Assembly (NCBI GenBank): GCA_944390725.1
Contig: CALXQU010000003.1
Coordinates: forward strand, 62,001-126,000
Direction: 5' to 3'
From: an uncultured Spirochaetaceae bacterium
GTDB lineage: Bacteria > Spirochaetota > Spirochaetia > Sphaerochaetales > Sphaerochaetaceae
DNA: 64,000 bases
Every line of letters begins with the position of its first letter. The first letter of the stretch is position 1. Made by a program: the position numbers and the translations under genes. The notes under the pieces are model-generated. The model was not told the origin of the DNA. It saw only the letters and a program-made list of their open reading frames with translations, and searched no databases. This document shows, in pieces, positions 16,367 to 24,356 of this stretch.

Positions 16367-17200
16367 CTAAACCAAGTCCGGGGATTGAGGAATATCATCA
16401 GGGAATGCCTTCATGTACGTAAGCTCGCCGGCATCGGCGAAGCCCAGGCTCCTGTACAGGGCATGGCTTTCCGGGGAGGTGCATGATAGCGCCACGAATG
16501 AAAGCCCGTCCTCGAAGAGGAGGACGTCGACAAGCTCGGACACGGCCTTCCTTGCCAGGCCCTGCCTGCGCCATCCCGGATCGGTTGCCACGCCGACTAT
16601 CATGGCGCATATGCGGCTCTCGCTGCTTGTATATGCCGCGGAGACCAGCCTGCCGTCCCTGCGTATGCCTACGGCTTCGAACGGGAATGGCCTGGAGGCA
16701 TAGCCATAGGCCATCTCCTCCTTCTCCGATGCATCATAGCCGTCGGGAAGCATCCCTGTCCTTTCCAGCAGGCTGAGCATCGACATGAAGTCCCCGGGAG
16801 TCCTGAGTATGGTGGCGCCGTCATCATGCCCTGCCGCGATGAATCCTTCCCTGTCCACATCCATCATCCGGCGGGAGACCGGAAAGTAGCCTGATGACAT
16901 CCGGCCGAGGGCGCGGACCAGGGCAGGGGAGCCGGCGACGGCATGGGGCCTTGCCTGCATGATATGGCCTGCCAGCCTGCTGCGTTCCGCATCGCTCCCG
17001 TCACCGAGTACGAGCATAGCCATGCCATGGTAGGTGAGGATATCCATGGAGCCGCAAGGCGAGACCTCCATCCGCTCGGGGTGGAGGTCAAGCATGGAGA
17101 TGAAGAAGAGGTTCCTGGCCCTCTCCTCCATCATGCGGTCCCGTATCCTGCGCCTCTCAGGTTCCGGAAGGCGAGTAAATGTAGTCGAAGTACTCAGCAT
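16367..17200 (-). CDS. GNAT-family N-acetyltransferase
   Basis: Acyl-CoA-dependent acetyltransferase with a C-terminal GNAT domain: VGVATDPGWRRQGLARKAVS is the acetyl-CoA-binding motif A (R-x-x-G-x-A), followed by SPESHALYRSLGFADAGEL typical of motif B. The N-terminal half (residues about 1-130) is a degenerate second fold, as in tandem-GNAT proteins, beginning FTRLPEPERRRIRDRM and NLFFISMLDLH. I place the start at the Met at 17200 because the FTRLPEPERR segment looks coding; this overlaps the end of hflC by 44 nt. A Met at 17134 is the alternative. Substrate unknown. Confidence 0.8.
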   Translation of the reverse strand: MLSTSTTFTRLPEPERRRIRDRMMEERARNLFFISMLDLHPERMEVSPCGSMDILTYHGMAMLVLGDGSDAERSRLAGHIMQARPHAVAGSPALVRALGRMSSGYFPVSRRMMDVDREGFIAAGHDDGATILRTPGDFMSMLSLLERTGMLPDGYDASEKEEMAYGYASRPFPFEAVGIRRDGRLVSAAYTSSESRICAMIVGVATDPGWRRQGLARKAVSELVDVLLFEDGLSFVALSCTSPESHALYRSLGFADAGELTYMKAFPDDIPQSPDLV

Positions 17201-18140
17201 CGGTCGTAAGCGTCTTGTCCAGGCCTGGCATCGTCCGGCGGTAGCTTTCCAGCGTCGTCCAGAGCCTGAAGAACTCGGGATCGGCGCCATAGGAGCTGCG
17301 GTATATCGCGGCGGCTTCGCTGTCGGCCTCTCCCTTTATCCTCTCGCTCTCGGCATATGCCCCGGAAAGGATGGTCATCTTGTCGTTCTGCGTACGGCCC
17401 TGCCATGAGAGCAGCTGCCCCCTTCCGTATGACCTGTATGCCTCCGCTATCTGGCTCCTTTCCTTGATCATCCTGGCGTAGACGCTTTCCGTGAGGTCAT
17501 CTGAGTAGCGGATCTGCCTGATGATGACATCCTCGAGCTCTATGCCGTAGTGGCCTGTGAGCGGGGCTGCGGCCTGCAGCATCATGTCGGAGAGCCCGTC
17601 CCTGCCGATGGAGATGGTCTCCAGCTTCATCTGCGTCGATGTAAGCGAGCGCAGCGTCTCCCTGTCCTCGCTGTTCTCCACGCTGTCGATGTTCTCCTCA
17701 TATGAGATGCTGTTGATCTGGTTGGTGGAGCGCACCGCATCCGCAAGGTAGTTCTCGGAGATGACCGTGCGTATCGTCGAGTCGAGGACGTCGTTGAGCC
17801 TGGCGATGCCGCCATCGAGCGTCTTGACGGTGGCGTAGTACCTGACCGGGTCGGCAATCCTCCAGCGGGCAGTAGAATCGACCCATATGAACTGGTTCTC
17901 CTTGGTCGGTATCCTCTGCGCCTCGCCATCCCAGGAGAGGAGCATCTTCGGATACTTGGTGACGGTATCGACGACAGGCATCTTCAGCTTGAGCCCTGAT
18001 TCCGTCTCCGAATCGACGATCTTGCCGAATCTGGTGACGATTGCCTGCTCGCCCTCGGTGACCACATAGAAGGGCCCCAGGAGGATGATGAAGGCGAGGA
18101 GCAGCACGATGGCAGAGATGATGGTGATGAGCTTCTTCAT
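17157..18140 (-). CDS. hflC: HflC, FtsH protease modulator (SPFH protein)
   Basis: Inner-membrane band-7/SPFH protein that with HflK forms a large cage around the FtsH protease and tunes membrane-protein quality control. One N-terminal membrane segment (residues 4-24), then the SPFH domain: YVVTEGEQAIVTRFGKIV, SGLKLKMPVVDTVTKYPK, FIWVDSTARWRIADP, and the HflC-specific C-terminal helix with RSQIAEAYRSYGRGQ, GEADSEAAAIYRSSYGADPEFF. 327 aa, full length. GGAGG precedes the ATG, which overlaps the hflK stop (ATGA). Confidence 0.95.
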   Translation of the reverse strand: MKKLITIISAIVLLLAFIILLGPFYVVTEGEQAIVTRFGKIVDSETESGLKLKMPVVDTVTKYPKMLLSWDGEAQRIPTKENQFIWVDSTARWRIADPVRYYATVKTLDGGIARLNDVLDSTIRTVISENYLADAVRSTNQINSISYEENIDSVENSEDRETLRSLTSTQMKLETISIGRDGLSDMMLQAAAPLTGHYGIELEDVIIRQIRYSDDLTESVYARMIKERSQIAEAYRSYGRGQLLSWQGRTQNDKMTILSGAYAESERIKGEADSEAAAIYRSSYGADPEFFRLWTTLESYRRTMPGLDKTLTTDAEYFDYIYSPSGT

Positions 18141-19105
18141 GATCTGCCTCCTATCTCCCTGAAGGGAAGGAAGCTGTCAAGGTTCCTGTCGATGACGACA
18201 GTGCTTCCATCATCGCTGGAGAGGATCTCCTCCATCGTCTCTATGTAGAGCCTCATGGCGGTCGTCTCCTTGTCGCTGGCGTATTCGGCGCGCATGGCAT
18301 CGAACCTGGCCGTATCGCCCTTGGCCCTGTTGATCCTCTCCGCGGCATAGCCGTTCGCTTCCGCGATTATCTGCTCGGCCTGTCCCTGCGCGGCCGGGAT
18401 TTCCTGGTTGTAGTACTGCTTTCCCTCGTTGATATAGCTGTTCATATCCTGGATGGCCTTGTTGACATCCTCGAAGGCATCCTGCACGGCCCCTTCAGGC
18501 GGCACGATGTTCTGGAGCTTGACCGTCACGACCTCGATGCCGAAGCCGTAGTTGTCGAAGAGCTTCTGCATCGCCTCCTGCGCCTCATACTCGATCTGGG
18601 TCCTGAGGCTGGTCATCACGGAGAGGATGGGCAGGTCGCCGACCAGCTGGTTCATCACCGACTGTGAGATGTCACGTATCGTCTTCTCCTTCTCCCTGAC
18701 GGAGAACAGGTATGCAGCCGGGTCCGAGATCCTGTACTGCACGATCCATTCGACATCGACTATGTTCAGGTCGCCCGTAAGCATCATCGATTCGTCGTTG
18801 TATGCGCGTGCCCGGGTCAGGGATGTGCCTGTGGGATCGGTGGCCCTGTAGCCGAATGTCATCGTCTTGACGACATTCGTCTCGACGTTGTAGTTCTTCT
18901 CGATGCCGAACGGAAGCTTCATCTGAAGCCCGGGCCCGACCGTCCTGACGTACCTGCCGAACCTCAGCACCACGGCATCCTCGGTCTGGTCGACCGAGAA
19001 GAGCGACGTGGCGGCGGTGATGCCGAGCAGCAGCAGGACAAGCAGGAGTATGATGACCTTCGCGGAAGGCAGCTTCGGCTTTGCGAAGCGGAACTCGTTA
19101 TCCAT
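18137..19105 (-). CDS. hflK: HflK, FtsH protease modulator (SPFH protein)
   Basis: Partner of HflC in the FtsH-HflKC complex on the periplasmic face of the inner membrane. 322 aa: short cytoplasmic tail, one membrane segment (residues 16-38), SPFH domain with TEDAVVLRFGRYVRTVGPGL, VDVEWIVQYRISDPAAYLF, then the coiled-coil region ending ANGYAAERINRAKGDTARFD. It lacks the Gly-rich, Pro-rich N terminus of the enterobacterial protein. First gene of a hflK-hflC-GNAT unit. Its -10 box lies six bases before the ATG, so the message is probably leaderless. Confidence 0.95.
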   Translation of the reverse strand: MDNEFRFAKPKLPSAKVIILLLVLLLLGITAATSLFSVDQTEDAVVLRFGRYVRTVGPGLQMKLPFGIEKNYNVETNVVKTMTFGYRATDPTGTSLTRARAYNDESMMLTGDLNIVDVEWIVQYRISDPAAYLFSVREKEKTIRDISQSVMNQLVGDLPILSVMTSLRTQIEYEAQEAMQKLFDNYGFGIEVVTVKLQNIVPPEGAVQDAFEDVNKAIQDMNSYINEGKQYYNQEIPAAQGQAEQIIAEANGYAAERINRAKGDTARFDAMRAEYASDKETTAMRLYIETMEEILSSDDGSTVVIDRNLDSFLPFREIGGRS

Positions 19106-19111
19106 GGTATG

Positions 19112-19141
19112 AATCTAATACATTTGCGCCGCAAGTGGCAA
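19112..19141 (-). promoter_or_regulatory. Promoter abutting hflK
   Basis: Minus strand TTGCCA (19141-19136), 18-nt spacer, TAGATT (19117-19112); six bases to the ATG at 19105. There is no Shine-Dalgarno. Confidence 0.65.
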
Positions 19142-19144
19142 ATA

Positions 19145-19174
19145 TTGTCATTCGATGCCCTCCGGGGCTATAGT
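19145..19174 (+). promoter_or_regulatory. Promoter abutting metG
   Basis: TTGTCA (19145-19150), 18-nt spacer, TATAGT (19169-19174), then seven bases to the ATG at 19182. Its -35 begins four bases from the divergent hflK -35, so the two polymerase sites compete for the same DNA. Confidence 0.7.
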
Positions 19175-19181
19175 ACGCTGT

Positions 19182-21389
19182 ATGAAGAAAAGACTAATCA
19201 CATCAGCTCTTCCGTATGTCAACAACATACCGCATCTGGGTAACCTCACCCAGGTCCTTTCCGCAGACGTGTTCGCCCGCTTCTGCCGTCTCAGGGGATA
19301 TGAGACGATGTACATCTGCGGCACCGATGAATACGGGACCGCCAGCGAGACGAGGGCGCTGCAGGAAGGCGTGACGCCGCGGGAGCTCTGCGACAGATAC
19401 CATGAGATACACAAGGCGATATACAGATGGTTCAATATCGACTTCGATTACTTCGGACGCACGTCGACTCCGCTGCAGACCGAGATCGTCCAGCATATCT
19501 TCGAGGAATGCGACAGGAACGGATACATAACGGAGAAGGAATCGGAGCAGCTCTACTGCCCGACCTGCGGGCGCTTCCTTGCCGACAGGTTCGTCAAGGG
19601 CACATGCCCGCACTGCGGATCCGATGATGCCAGGGGCGACCAGTGCGAGAAGTGCGGCACGCTCCTTGACCCGACCGAGCTCATCGAGCCCAGGTGCTCC
19701 GTGTGCGGCTCGACCCCGGTGATGAGGAAGACGAGGAACCTCTATCTGGACCTGCCGAAGATCATGCCGGAGCTGCGGGCATGGATGGATGAGGCCTCCG
19801 TGAGGGGATTCTGGGCAAGGAACGCCATCCAGATCACTTCCTCCTGGATCCGCGACGGCCTCAAGGAGAGATGCATCACCAGGGACCTAAAATGGGGCAT
19901 ACCGGTGAACAAGCCAGGCTATGAGGACAAGGTCTTCTATGTCTGGTTCGATGCGCCTATCGGCTACATCTCGATCACGGCCAACAAGACAGAGGACTGG
20001 GAGTACTGGTGGCGCGATCCGGAGAACACCGAGCTCTTCCAGTTCATCGGCAAGGACAACATCCCGTTCCATACCGTCGTCTTCCCCTCATCGCTGCTTG
20101 CGACGAAGGAGAAGTGGACGATGCTGCACCATATGTCATCGACCGAGTACCTCAACTACGAGGGAGGCAAGTTCTCCAAGTCCAAGGGCATCGGCATCTT
20201 CGGCAATGACGTGGAGGAGACGGGCATACCGGCCGACGTATGGCGCTTCTACATGTTCTACAACAGGCCGGAGAAGAGCGACTTCACCTTCACCTGGGCT
20301 GATTTCCAGGACAAGGTCAACAAGGAGCTGATCGGCAACCTCTCCAACCTCGTCAACAGGACGCTTACGTTCGTGAAGCGCTTCTATGGCGGCAGCCTCG
20401 GCGAAGGCCCCCTCGATGAGGATCTCAAGGCGAGGATCGCGGAGATGGAGAAGGCCATCGCCGACTCGCTTGAGCGTGCCGATGAGCGTGATGCCATACA
20501 TGCCATATTCGAGCTCAGCGATATCGGCAACAAGGCATTCCAGGAAGGCGAGCCCTGGAAGAAGAGGAAGGAGGACCCCGAGAGCGCTGAGAAGCTCCTG
20601 AGGACGCTGCTCTACCTGATCAGGGACCTCGGCGTGATGACGATCCCGTATATGCCTGCCACAGGGGAGAGGATCCTCTCGTTCCTTTCCTCCGAAGGGC
20701 TCCGCTGGGACAGCGTCGGCACCTTCGCCGGCAGCATAGAGGTGGGGGAACCAGAGCTTCTATTCCAGAAGCTGGATGACGAACGCATCATGGAACTCAA
20801 GGAAAGATATTCAGGCTCCCAGGCCGAGAGGCAGGAGCGGACGGAGGAGAAGAAGATGGAAAGCAATGCTGCTGAAGCAAAGGAGAGCCTTGCGGAGGAG
20901 TTCGCAAGGCGCGTGATACTCAAGGTCTCGAAGATCGTCAGCGTCGAGCGCCACCCGGGCGGGGATAAGCTCTATATCCTCAAGCTGGACTGCGGCGAGG
21001 AGAGCGAGAGGCAGATCGTCTCATCGATCGTCCCATTCTACAGGGAGGACGAGCTCCTCGGCAGGAACATCGTGCTCGTGTCCAACCTCAAGCCGGCCAA
21101 CTTCAGGGGCGTGAAGAGCTACGGCATGCTGCTGGCGGCTTCCGATGCGGCCGATACCAGCCATGAGACATGCGAGCTGATCTTCGCCGATGACATCGCG
21201 CCGGGCACCGTGCTCAAGTACGAAGGCGAAGGCGAGGTGGAGAAGGTCACGACATACATCAAGGCAGACCATTTCTTCGCGCTGCCTATGAAGACCATCG
21301 ACGGCTATGTGACCATCGAGGGCAGGAAGCTCGGCGCCGATGGCCATTTCCTCCATGTCGATAAGTACGTGAACGGAAACGTGGGCTGA
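19182..21389 (+). CDS. metG: Methionyl-tRNA synthetase
   Basis: Class I synthetase that charges initiator and elongator tRNA-Met. 735 aa from the Met at 19182. The Rossmann fold has the HIGH-equivalent HLGN (residues 18-21) and the KMSKS-equivalent KFSKSKG (near residue 330). A zinc knuckle in the connective domain shows CPTCGRF, CPHCGSD, CEKCG and CSVCG. After an Ala/Glu linker (near 560-580) the C terminus is an EMAP-II/Trbp111-type tRNA-binding domain (FARRVILKVSKIVSVERHPG, SNLKPANFRGVKSYGML) used for dimerisation and tRNA capture. The upstream Met that would add nine residues lies before the predicted transcription start. Confidence 0.97.
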   Translation: MKKRLITSALPYVNNIPHLGNLTQVLSADVFARFCRLRGYETMYICGTDEYGTASETRALQEGVTPRELCDRYHEIHKAIYRWFNIDFDYFGRTSTPLQTEIVQHIFEECDRNGYITEKESEQLYCPTCGRFLADRFVKGTCPHCGSDDARGDQCEKCGTLLDPTELIEPRCSVCGSTPVMRKTRNLYLDLPKIMPELRAWMDEASVRGFWARNAIQITSSWIRDGLKERCITRDLKWGIPVNKPGYEDKVFYVWFDAPIGYISITANKTEDWEYWWRDPENTELFQFIGKDNIPFHTVVFPSSLLATKEKWTMLHHMSSTEYLNYEGGKFSKSKGIGIFGNDVEETGIPADVWRFYMFYNRPEKSDFTFTWADFQDKVNKELIGNLSNLVNRTLTFVKRFYGGSLGEGPLDEDLKARIAEMEKAIADSLERADERDAIHAIFELSDIGNKAFQEGEPWKKRKEDPESAEKLLRTLLYLIRDLGVMTIPYMPATGERILSFLSSEGLRWDSVGTFAGSIEVGEPELLFQKLDDERIMELKERYSGSQAERQERTEEKKMESNAAEAKESLAEEFARRVILKVSKIVSVERHPGGDKLYILKLDCGEESERQIVSSIVPFYREDELLGRNIVLVSNLKPANFRGVKSYGMLLAASDAADTSHETCELIFADDIAPGTVLKYEGEGEVEKVTTYIKADHFFALPMKTIDGYVTIEGRKLGADGHFLHVDKYVNGNVG

Positions 21390-21390
21390 T

Positions 21391-21627
21391 ATGGCGAAGG
21401 AACTCCATAACAGGCTCATGAAGATCGCGGGACAGGTCAACGCCATCGACCGCATGGTCGCAGGCGGGGGCAATCCCGTCGATATCCTCACGCAGATACA
21501 TGCAGCCAAGGCAGCCCTGACCAGGGTCGCTGAGATCATCGCCGTAGAGGCTGCGGCGGCCAATGTCCCTGAGAAGGACAGGCAGATGGCAGAGGATGTC
21601 ATCAAGCGCCTTTCAGGGCTTTCCTGA
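21391..21627 (+). CDS. CsoR/RcnR-fold protein lacking metal and thiol ligands
   Basis: A 78-aa four-helix-type protein of the CsoR/RcnR/FrmR (DUF156) repressor family: HNRLMKIAGQVNAIDRMV matches the canonical NRLKRIEGQVRGIxRMI, and VDILTQIHAAKAALTRV matches helix 2. Family members repress metal-efflux or formaldehyde genes and release DNA on ligand binding at Cys36, His61 and Cys65. Here the Cys is replaced (GGGNPVDIL), the His/Cys pair is replaced by Ala/Asn (VEAAAANV), and the protein has no cysteine at all. It starts one base after the metG stop, so it is cotranscribed with metG; no efflux gene is adjacent. It may be a constitutive or differently sensed DNA-binding protein. Confidence 0.85.
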   Translation: MAKELHNRLMKIAGQVNAIDRMVAGGGNPVDILTQIHAAKAALTRVAEIIAVEAAAANVPEKDRQMAEDVIKRLSGLS

Positions 21628-22914
21628 GAACAGCTTCTGCACGTAGCTGCGGAATATCCTGCCTCTCTCGAACTCGTTGGCGAAGTGCTCGTCAGCATAG
21701 CTTCCGGGGGAGAGCAGGACTATCTCGCTCGCATCCCTGCCGCGCTGGTGCGCCAGGGCAGCCTGGTATGCGGCATCGACAGCGTCCTCCATCCTGTCGA
21801 ATGGCCCTGAGAACCTGATGCCGTTATGGCGCAGGTACTGCACGATCCTGTCGGTGAGGCTCCCTGAGAGCAGCGTCACCGAGACAGCCTCGTTGAGCGG
21901 CTGCGCAAGCTCATCCAGCCCCGACTTCATCTTGTCCGTGCCGCCTACGATCAGATGCACGGGCGTGCCCTTCATCCCCTTCATCGAGAACTTCACCGAC
22001 ATCGGCAGCACCGAGGATGAGTCATTGATGAATGAGATTCCCTTGGCGACCTTTACCAGCTCGAGCCTGTTGGGGATCCCCTTGTAGCCATGGAAGGCGT
22101 TCCTCGCATCCCTGAAGCCGAATCCTAGAGACCTTACGCATTCCCAGGCAAGCTCCGAGCCGGGCCTGGAGCGGAACGGGTTGAAAGGCGAGGGGTATGC
22201 GCGCACCTTCGCACGCGTGATGATGCCGGAGAAGAGCAGGTCCCCCTTCAGCTGGCGGGGGATGATCATCCTGCGTGTCCATGGGCCGATGATGATGCCT
22301 CCTTCCGCAGACAGGTCGGAAGGGGATGCAGGAAGGGGAATCTGGTCCGTCACCGCGATTATGTCTATGCGCGGCCACTGGTAGTCCAGGGACTCTGCCG
22401 TATCGCGTACCTGGCGCTGGGACATCTCGATGATGATGGCATCGTACTTCCTGTTGTCGTTCTCTATCTCCGAGAGTATATGGAAGCCTGAGTAGCCGAG
22501 GCCTCCTTCCGAGAACACGGCCCTCATCCCCAGCTTGGAAAGCGCGTTCGTCAGCGCGGAGGCCGTCGACGTCTTGCCCTTGGATCCGAGTATGACGATC
22601 CTCTTCATCCGCTCGGTGCTGGGGTCGGTCAGCAGCGCCGCGATGTCGTTGATGATCCTCTTCGCGCTCTTCTTGATAGGATAGGGGATGGGAACCCCCG
22701 GCATCTTCACCACGATATCGGCATCGGCTGCCGCCGTGAGCGCATCTGACCTGGAGATGAATACCGCACCCCTATCCTCAAGCGATGACATCATGGCCGA
22801 TGGCCCTGTGCCTTTTTCCGCCAGGATCATGACTTCGTTGCCAAGCTTGAGATAGTATTCCGCGGCTTCCGCGCCGGCTCCTGATGCGCCGGCCCCCAGG
22901 ATGAGGATCTTCAC
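21613..22914 (-). CDS. murD: UDP-N-acetylmuramoylalanine-D-glutamate ligase (MurD), divergent
   Basis: Cytoplasmic Mur ligase adding D-Glu to UDP-MurNAc-L-Ala in peptidoglycan synthesis. 433 aa from a GTG at 22914. N-terminal Rossmann domain KILILGAGASGAGAE; ATP loop ILGSKGKTSTASAL (usual GTNGKTT); AIIIEMSQRQVRD in place of the LELSSFQL motif; C-terminal IPNRLELV, SFINDSSSVLP and IVGGTDKMKSGLD. Several consensus positions differ and the central HNxxN region is weakly conserved, so it is a divergent member but complete. The reading frame extends 80 codons further upstream through hydrophobic, AT-rich sequence that I reject as coding because a TATAAT box lies just before the GTG. It converges with the CsoR-like gene (15-nt overlap). 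Confidence 0.85.
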   Translation of the reverse strand: MKILILGAGASGAGAEAAEYYLKLGNEVMILAEKGTGPSAMMSSLEDRGAVFISRSDALTAAADADIVVKMPGVPIPYPIKKSAKRIINDIAALLTDPSTERMKRIVILGSKGKTSTASALTNALSKLGMRAVFSEGGLGYSGFHILSEIENDNRKYDAIIIEMSQRQVRDTAESLDYQWPRIDIIAVTDQIPLPASPSDLSAEGGIIIGPWTRRMIIPRQLKGDLLFSGIITRAKVRAYPSPFNPFRSRPGSELAWECVRSLGFGFRDARNAFHGYKGIPNRLELVKVAKGISFINDSSSVLPMSVKFSMKGMKGTPVHLIVGGTDKMKSGLDELAQPLNEAVSVTLLSGSLTDRIVQYLRHNGIRFSGPFDRMEDAVDAAYQAALAHQRGRDASEIVLLSPGSYADEHFANEFERGRIFRSYVQKLFSGKP

Positions 22915-22921
22915 GCTGCTG

Positions 22922-22951
22922 ATTATATTCCTAATTGCTCCAGAATGCCAT
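22922..22951 (-). promoter_or_regulatory. Promoter abutting murD
   Basis: Minus strand ATGGCA (22951-22946), 18-nt spacer, TATAAT (22927-22922), seven bases to the GTG at 22914. Confidence 0.55.
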
Positions 22952-23074
22952 ATCAGGAGGGCTGGGAACGGCATTATGGATGCTTGCGCCAGACTATTGA
23001 CAATCAGAATGCAAACACCGCAGAATAGTCGGGTAATTACACAGATCCGTAGATGGATCATAAGGAGCAATATT

Positions 23075-23164
23075 GTGCCTTGCGGAAGAAAAAGAAAGAA
23101 GCATAAGATAGCGACACACAAGAGAAAGAAGAGACTCAGAATGAACAGACACAAGAAGAAGTAG
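23075..23164 (+). CDS. bS22/AURKAIP1-COX24-like tiny basic ribosomal protein
   Basis: A 29-aa protein, start GTG at 23075 with AAGGAG eight bases before. It is almost entirely Lys, Arg and His: KRKKHKIATHKRKKRLRMNR, ending HKKK. This is the pattern of the AURKAIP1/COX24 domain family (bacterial bS22 in actinobacteria), small subunit-associated peptides that occur as unannotated short genes in several phyla, spirochaetes included. It has its own terminator right after it. Because it is so short it is easily missed; the start codon and ribosome-binding site make it convincing. Confidence 0.8.
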   Translation: MPCGRKRKKHKIATHKRKKRLRMNRHKKK

Positions 23165-23180
23165 CTTCTTGGCTATCTTA

Positions 23181-23212
23181 GGGCCGCCGGTAGTGATATC
23201 GGCGGCCTGCTT
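23181..23212 (+). terminator. Terminator after the bS22-like gene
   Basis: GGCCGCCG pairs with CGGCGGCC around a 10-nt loop and is followed by TGCTTTAT. It lies about 17 nt after the stop. Confidence 0.75.
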
Positions 23213-23251
23213 TATATTGCCAAAAAGCCGTGCAGGGAGCAGAATCAGCTC

Positions 23252-23593
23252 ATGCAGATAGAAAGCCTTCCCATCATGCTCCTGTTCCCTGATTCCGATG
23301 ATACGCACAAGGCGGTGCTGCGTGCCGATTGCGCTGGCGGCGCCGTGCGCTTCTCCGTCACCGTGGAGACGCCGCGCCTTACGAGGATGGGAGAAAGCGG
23401 CGACAATGCCATCTCCGTCACGGTGGATGGCATCCGCCATGCATTCACGGCATCCGGCATCTCCGATATCCCATCCAGGGTCGAGATCCTGGAGAACAAC
23501 AACAAGCGCTCAAGGTACAGGATATCCTTCTCCATCGAGGCAGCCGTGCCGTTCTCCCTCAGCGCCGATGCGGAGGGGCTCCTCCTTACCTGA
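23252..23593 (+). CDS. Uncharacterised 113-aa beta-rich protein
   Basis: I do not recognise the family. AGGGAGC lies about 13 nt before the ATG and codon use matches real genes. The protein appears to be built of beta strands (AVLRADCAGGAVRFSVTVET, AISVTVDGIRHAFTASG, RYRISFSIEAAVPFSLSAD), has no signal peptide or membrane segment and a single Cys. It could be a small beta-sandwich or PilZ-like adaptor; there is a RLTRMGESGD stretch but not the PilZ RxxxR signature, so I do not claim it. Its last 8 nt overlap the end of tcdA. Confidence 0.65.
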   Translation: MQIESLPIMLLFPDSDDTHKAVLRADCAGGAVRFSVTVETPRLTRMGESGDNAISVTVDGIRHAFTASGISDIPSRVEILENNNKRSRYRISFSIEAAVPFSLSADAEGLLLT

Positions 23594-24356
23594 CGCCGGC
23601 GCCTTCCAGCGTGCCGGGCGGCAGCAGGCGGCTGAGCGCCATCTGGGCGGCATGGATGCCGAATGCTGCAGTGACGGTCGGCAGGGAGCCCAGCACGGCC
23701 CTCTTCCTCGTACCGCCAGCCACAGGCTCCGCGCTGCTGTCCTCCTCCGGCGGGATGAAGGCATAGTCGACTCTCTCAGCTGAGAAGACGCAGCTGATTC
23801 CCCTGCCCACGCCCCTTTTCCTCAGCCCGGACCTGATTGCCTTCGCAAGCGGGCAGCCGTATGTGTCCATGATATCCGCGGTCCTGATGAGGGAGATATC
23901 GCGGCGCAGGGCAGCCCCCATGCTCGATACCGCCGGGATGCCGCTTTTCCATGCATATTCCAGCAGGTCGGTCTTCGCGCCTACCGAGTCTATGCAGTCG
24001 ATTATGCAGTCAGCATCATGGAAGAGCTCTTCCGCGTTCTCCCCTGAGATGACAGCCGGGCAGGCGATGACCCTGCATGCGGGATTGATGTCATGGATGC
24101 GCGCCGCAGCCGCATCGGACTTCAGCATGCCGATGGTGGAATGGAGCGCCAGTATCTGCCTGTTGAGGTTGGTCTCGGAGACCCTGTCGCAGTCTACTGC
24201 TATTATGGTGCCTACGCCTGCGCGCGCTATAGCCTCAAGCGCATGCCCGCCTACCGCCCCGAGTCCGGCGACCGCGACCGTGCTTGCCGCAAGCATGGCG
24301 ACGTTCTCCTCGCCGATGAGCCTTGCCTCCCTCTCGAACTGCCTTGCTATAGCCAT
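23586..24356 (-). CDS. tcdA: tRNA threonylcarbamoyladenosine dehydratase (TcdA/CsdL)
   Basis: E1-like (ThiF/MoeB fold) enzyme that uses ATP to cyclise t6A37 to ct6A in tRNAs reading ANN codons. 256 aa. QFEREARLIGEENVA opens the protein, then the nucleotide loop VAGLGAVGGHALEAIARAG (residues about 25-45), VDCDRVSETNLNRQI, DCIDSVGAKTDLLEYA, and MGAALRRD. I start at the Met at 24356, 11 nt after GGAGG; a Met six residues earlier (24374) is possible. It overlaps the end of the TatD-type gene upstream and is cotranscribed with it. Confidence 0.92.
   Translation of the reverse strand: MAIARQFEREARLIGEENVAMLAASTVAVAGLGAVGGHALEAIARAGVGTIIAVDCDRVSETNLNRQILALHSTIGMLKSDAAAARIHDINPACRVIACPAVISGENAEELFHDADCIIDCIDSVGAKTDLLEYAWKSGIPAVSSMGAALRRDISLIRTADIMDTYGCPLAKAIRSGLRKRGVGRGISCVFSAERVDYAFIPPEEDSSAEPVAGGTRKRAVLGSLPTVTAAFGIHAAQMALSRLLPPGTLEGAGVR

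Noticed and set aside
22915..23154. An 80-codon hydrophobic N-terminal extension of MurD
   Set aside because: It is AT-rich, overlaps the bS22-like gene on the other strand, and the murD promoter lies inside it.
23252..23593. PilZ domain (c-di-GMP receptor)
   Set aside because: Beta-rich and of the right size, but the RxxxR and D/NxSxxG signatures cannot be found.
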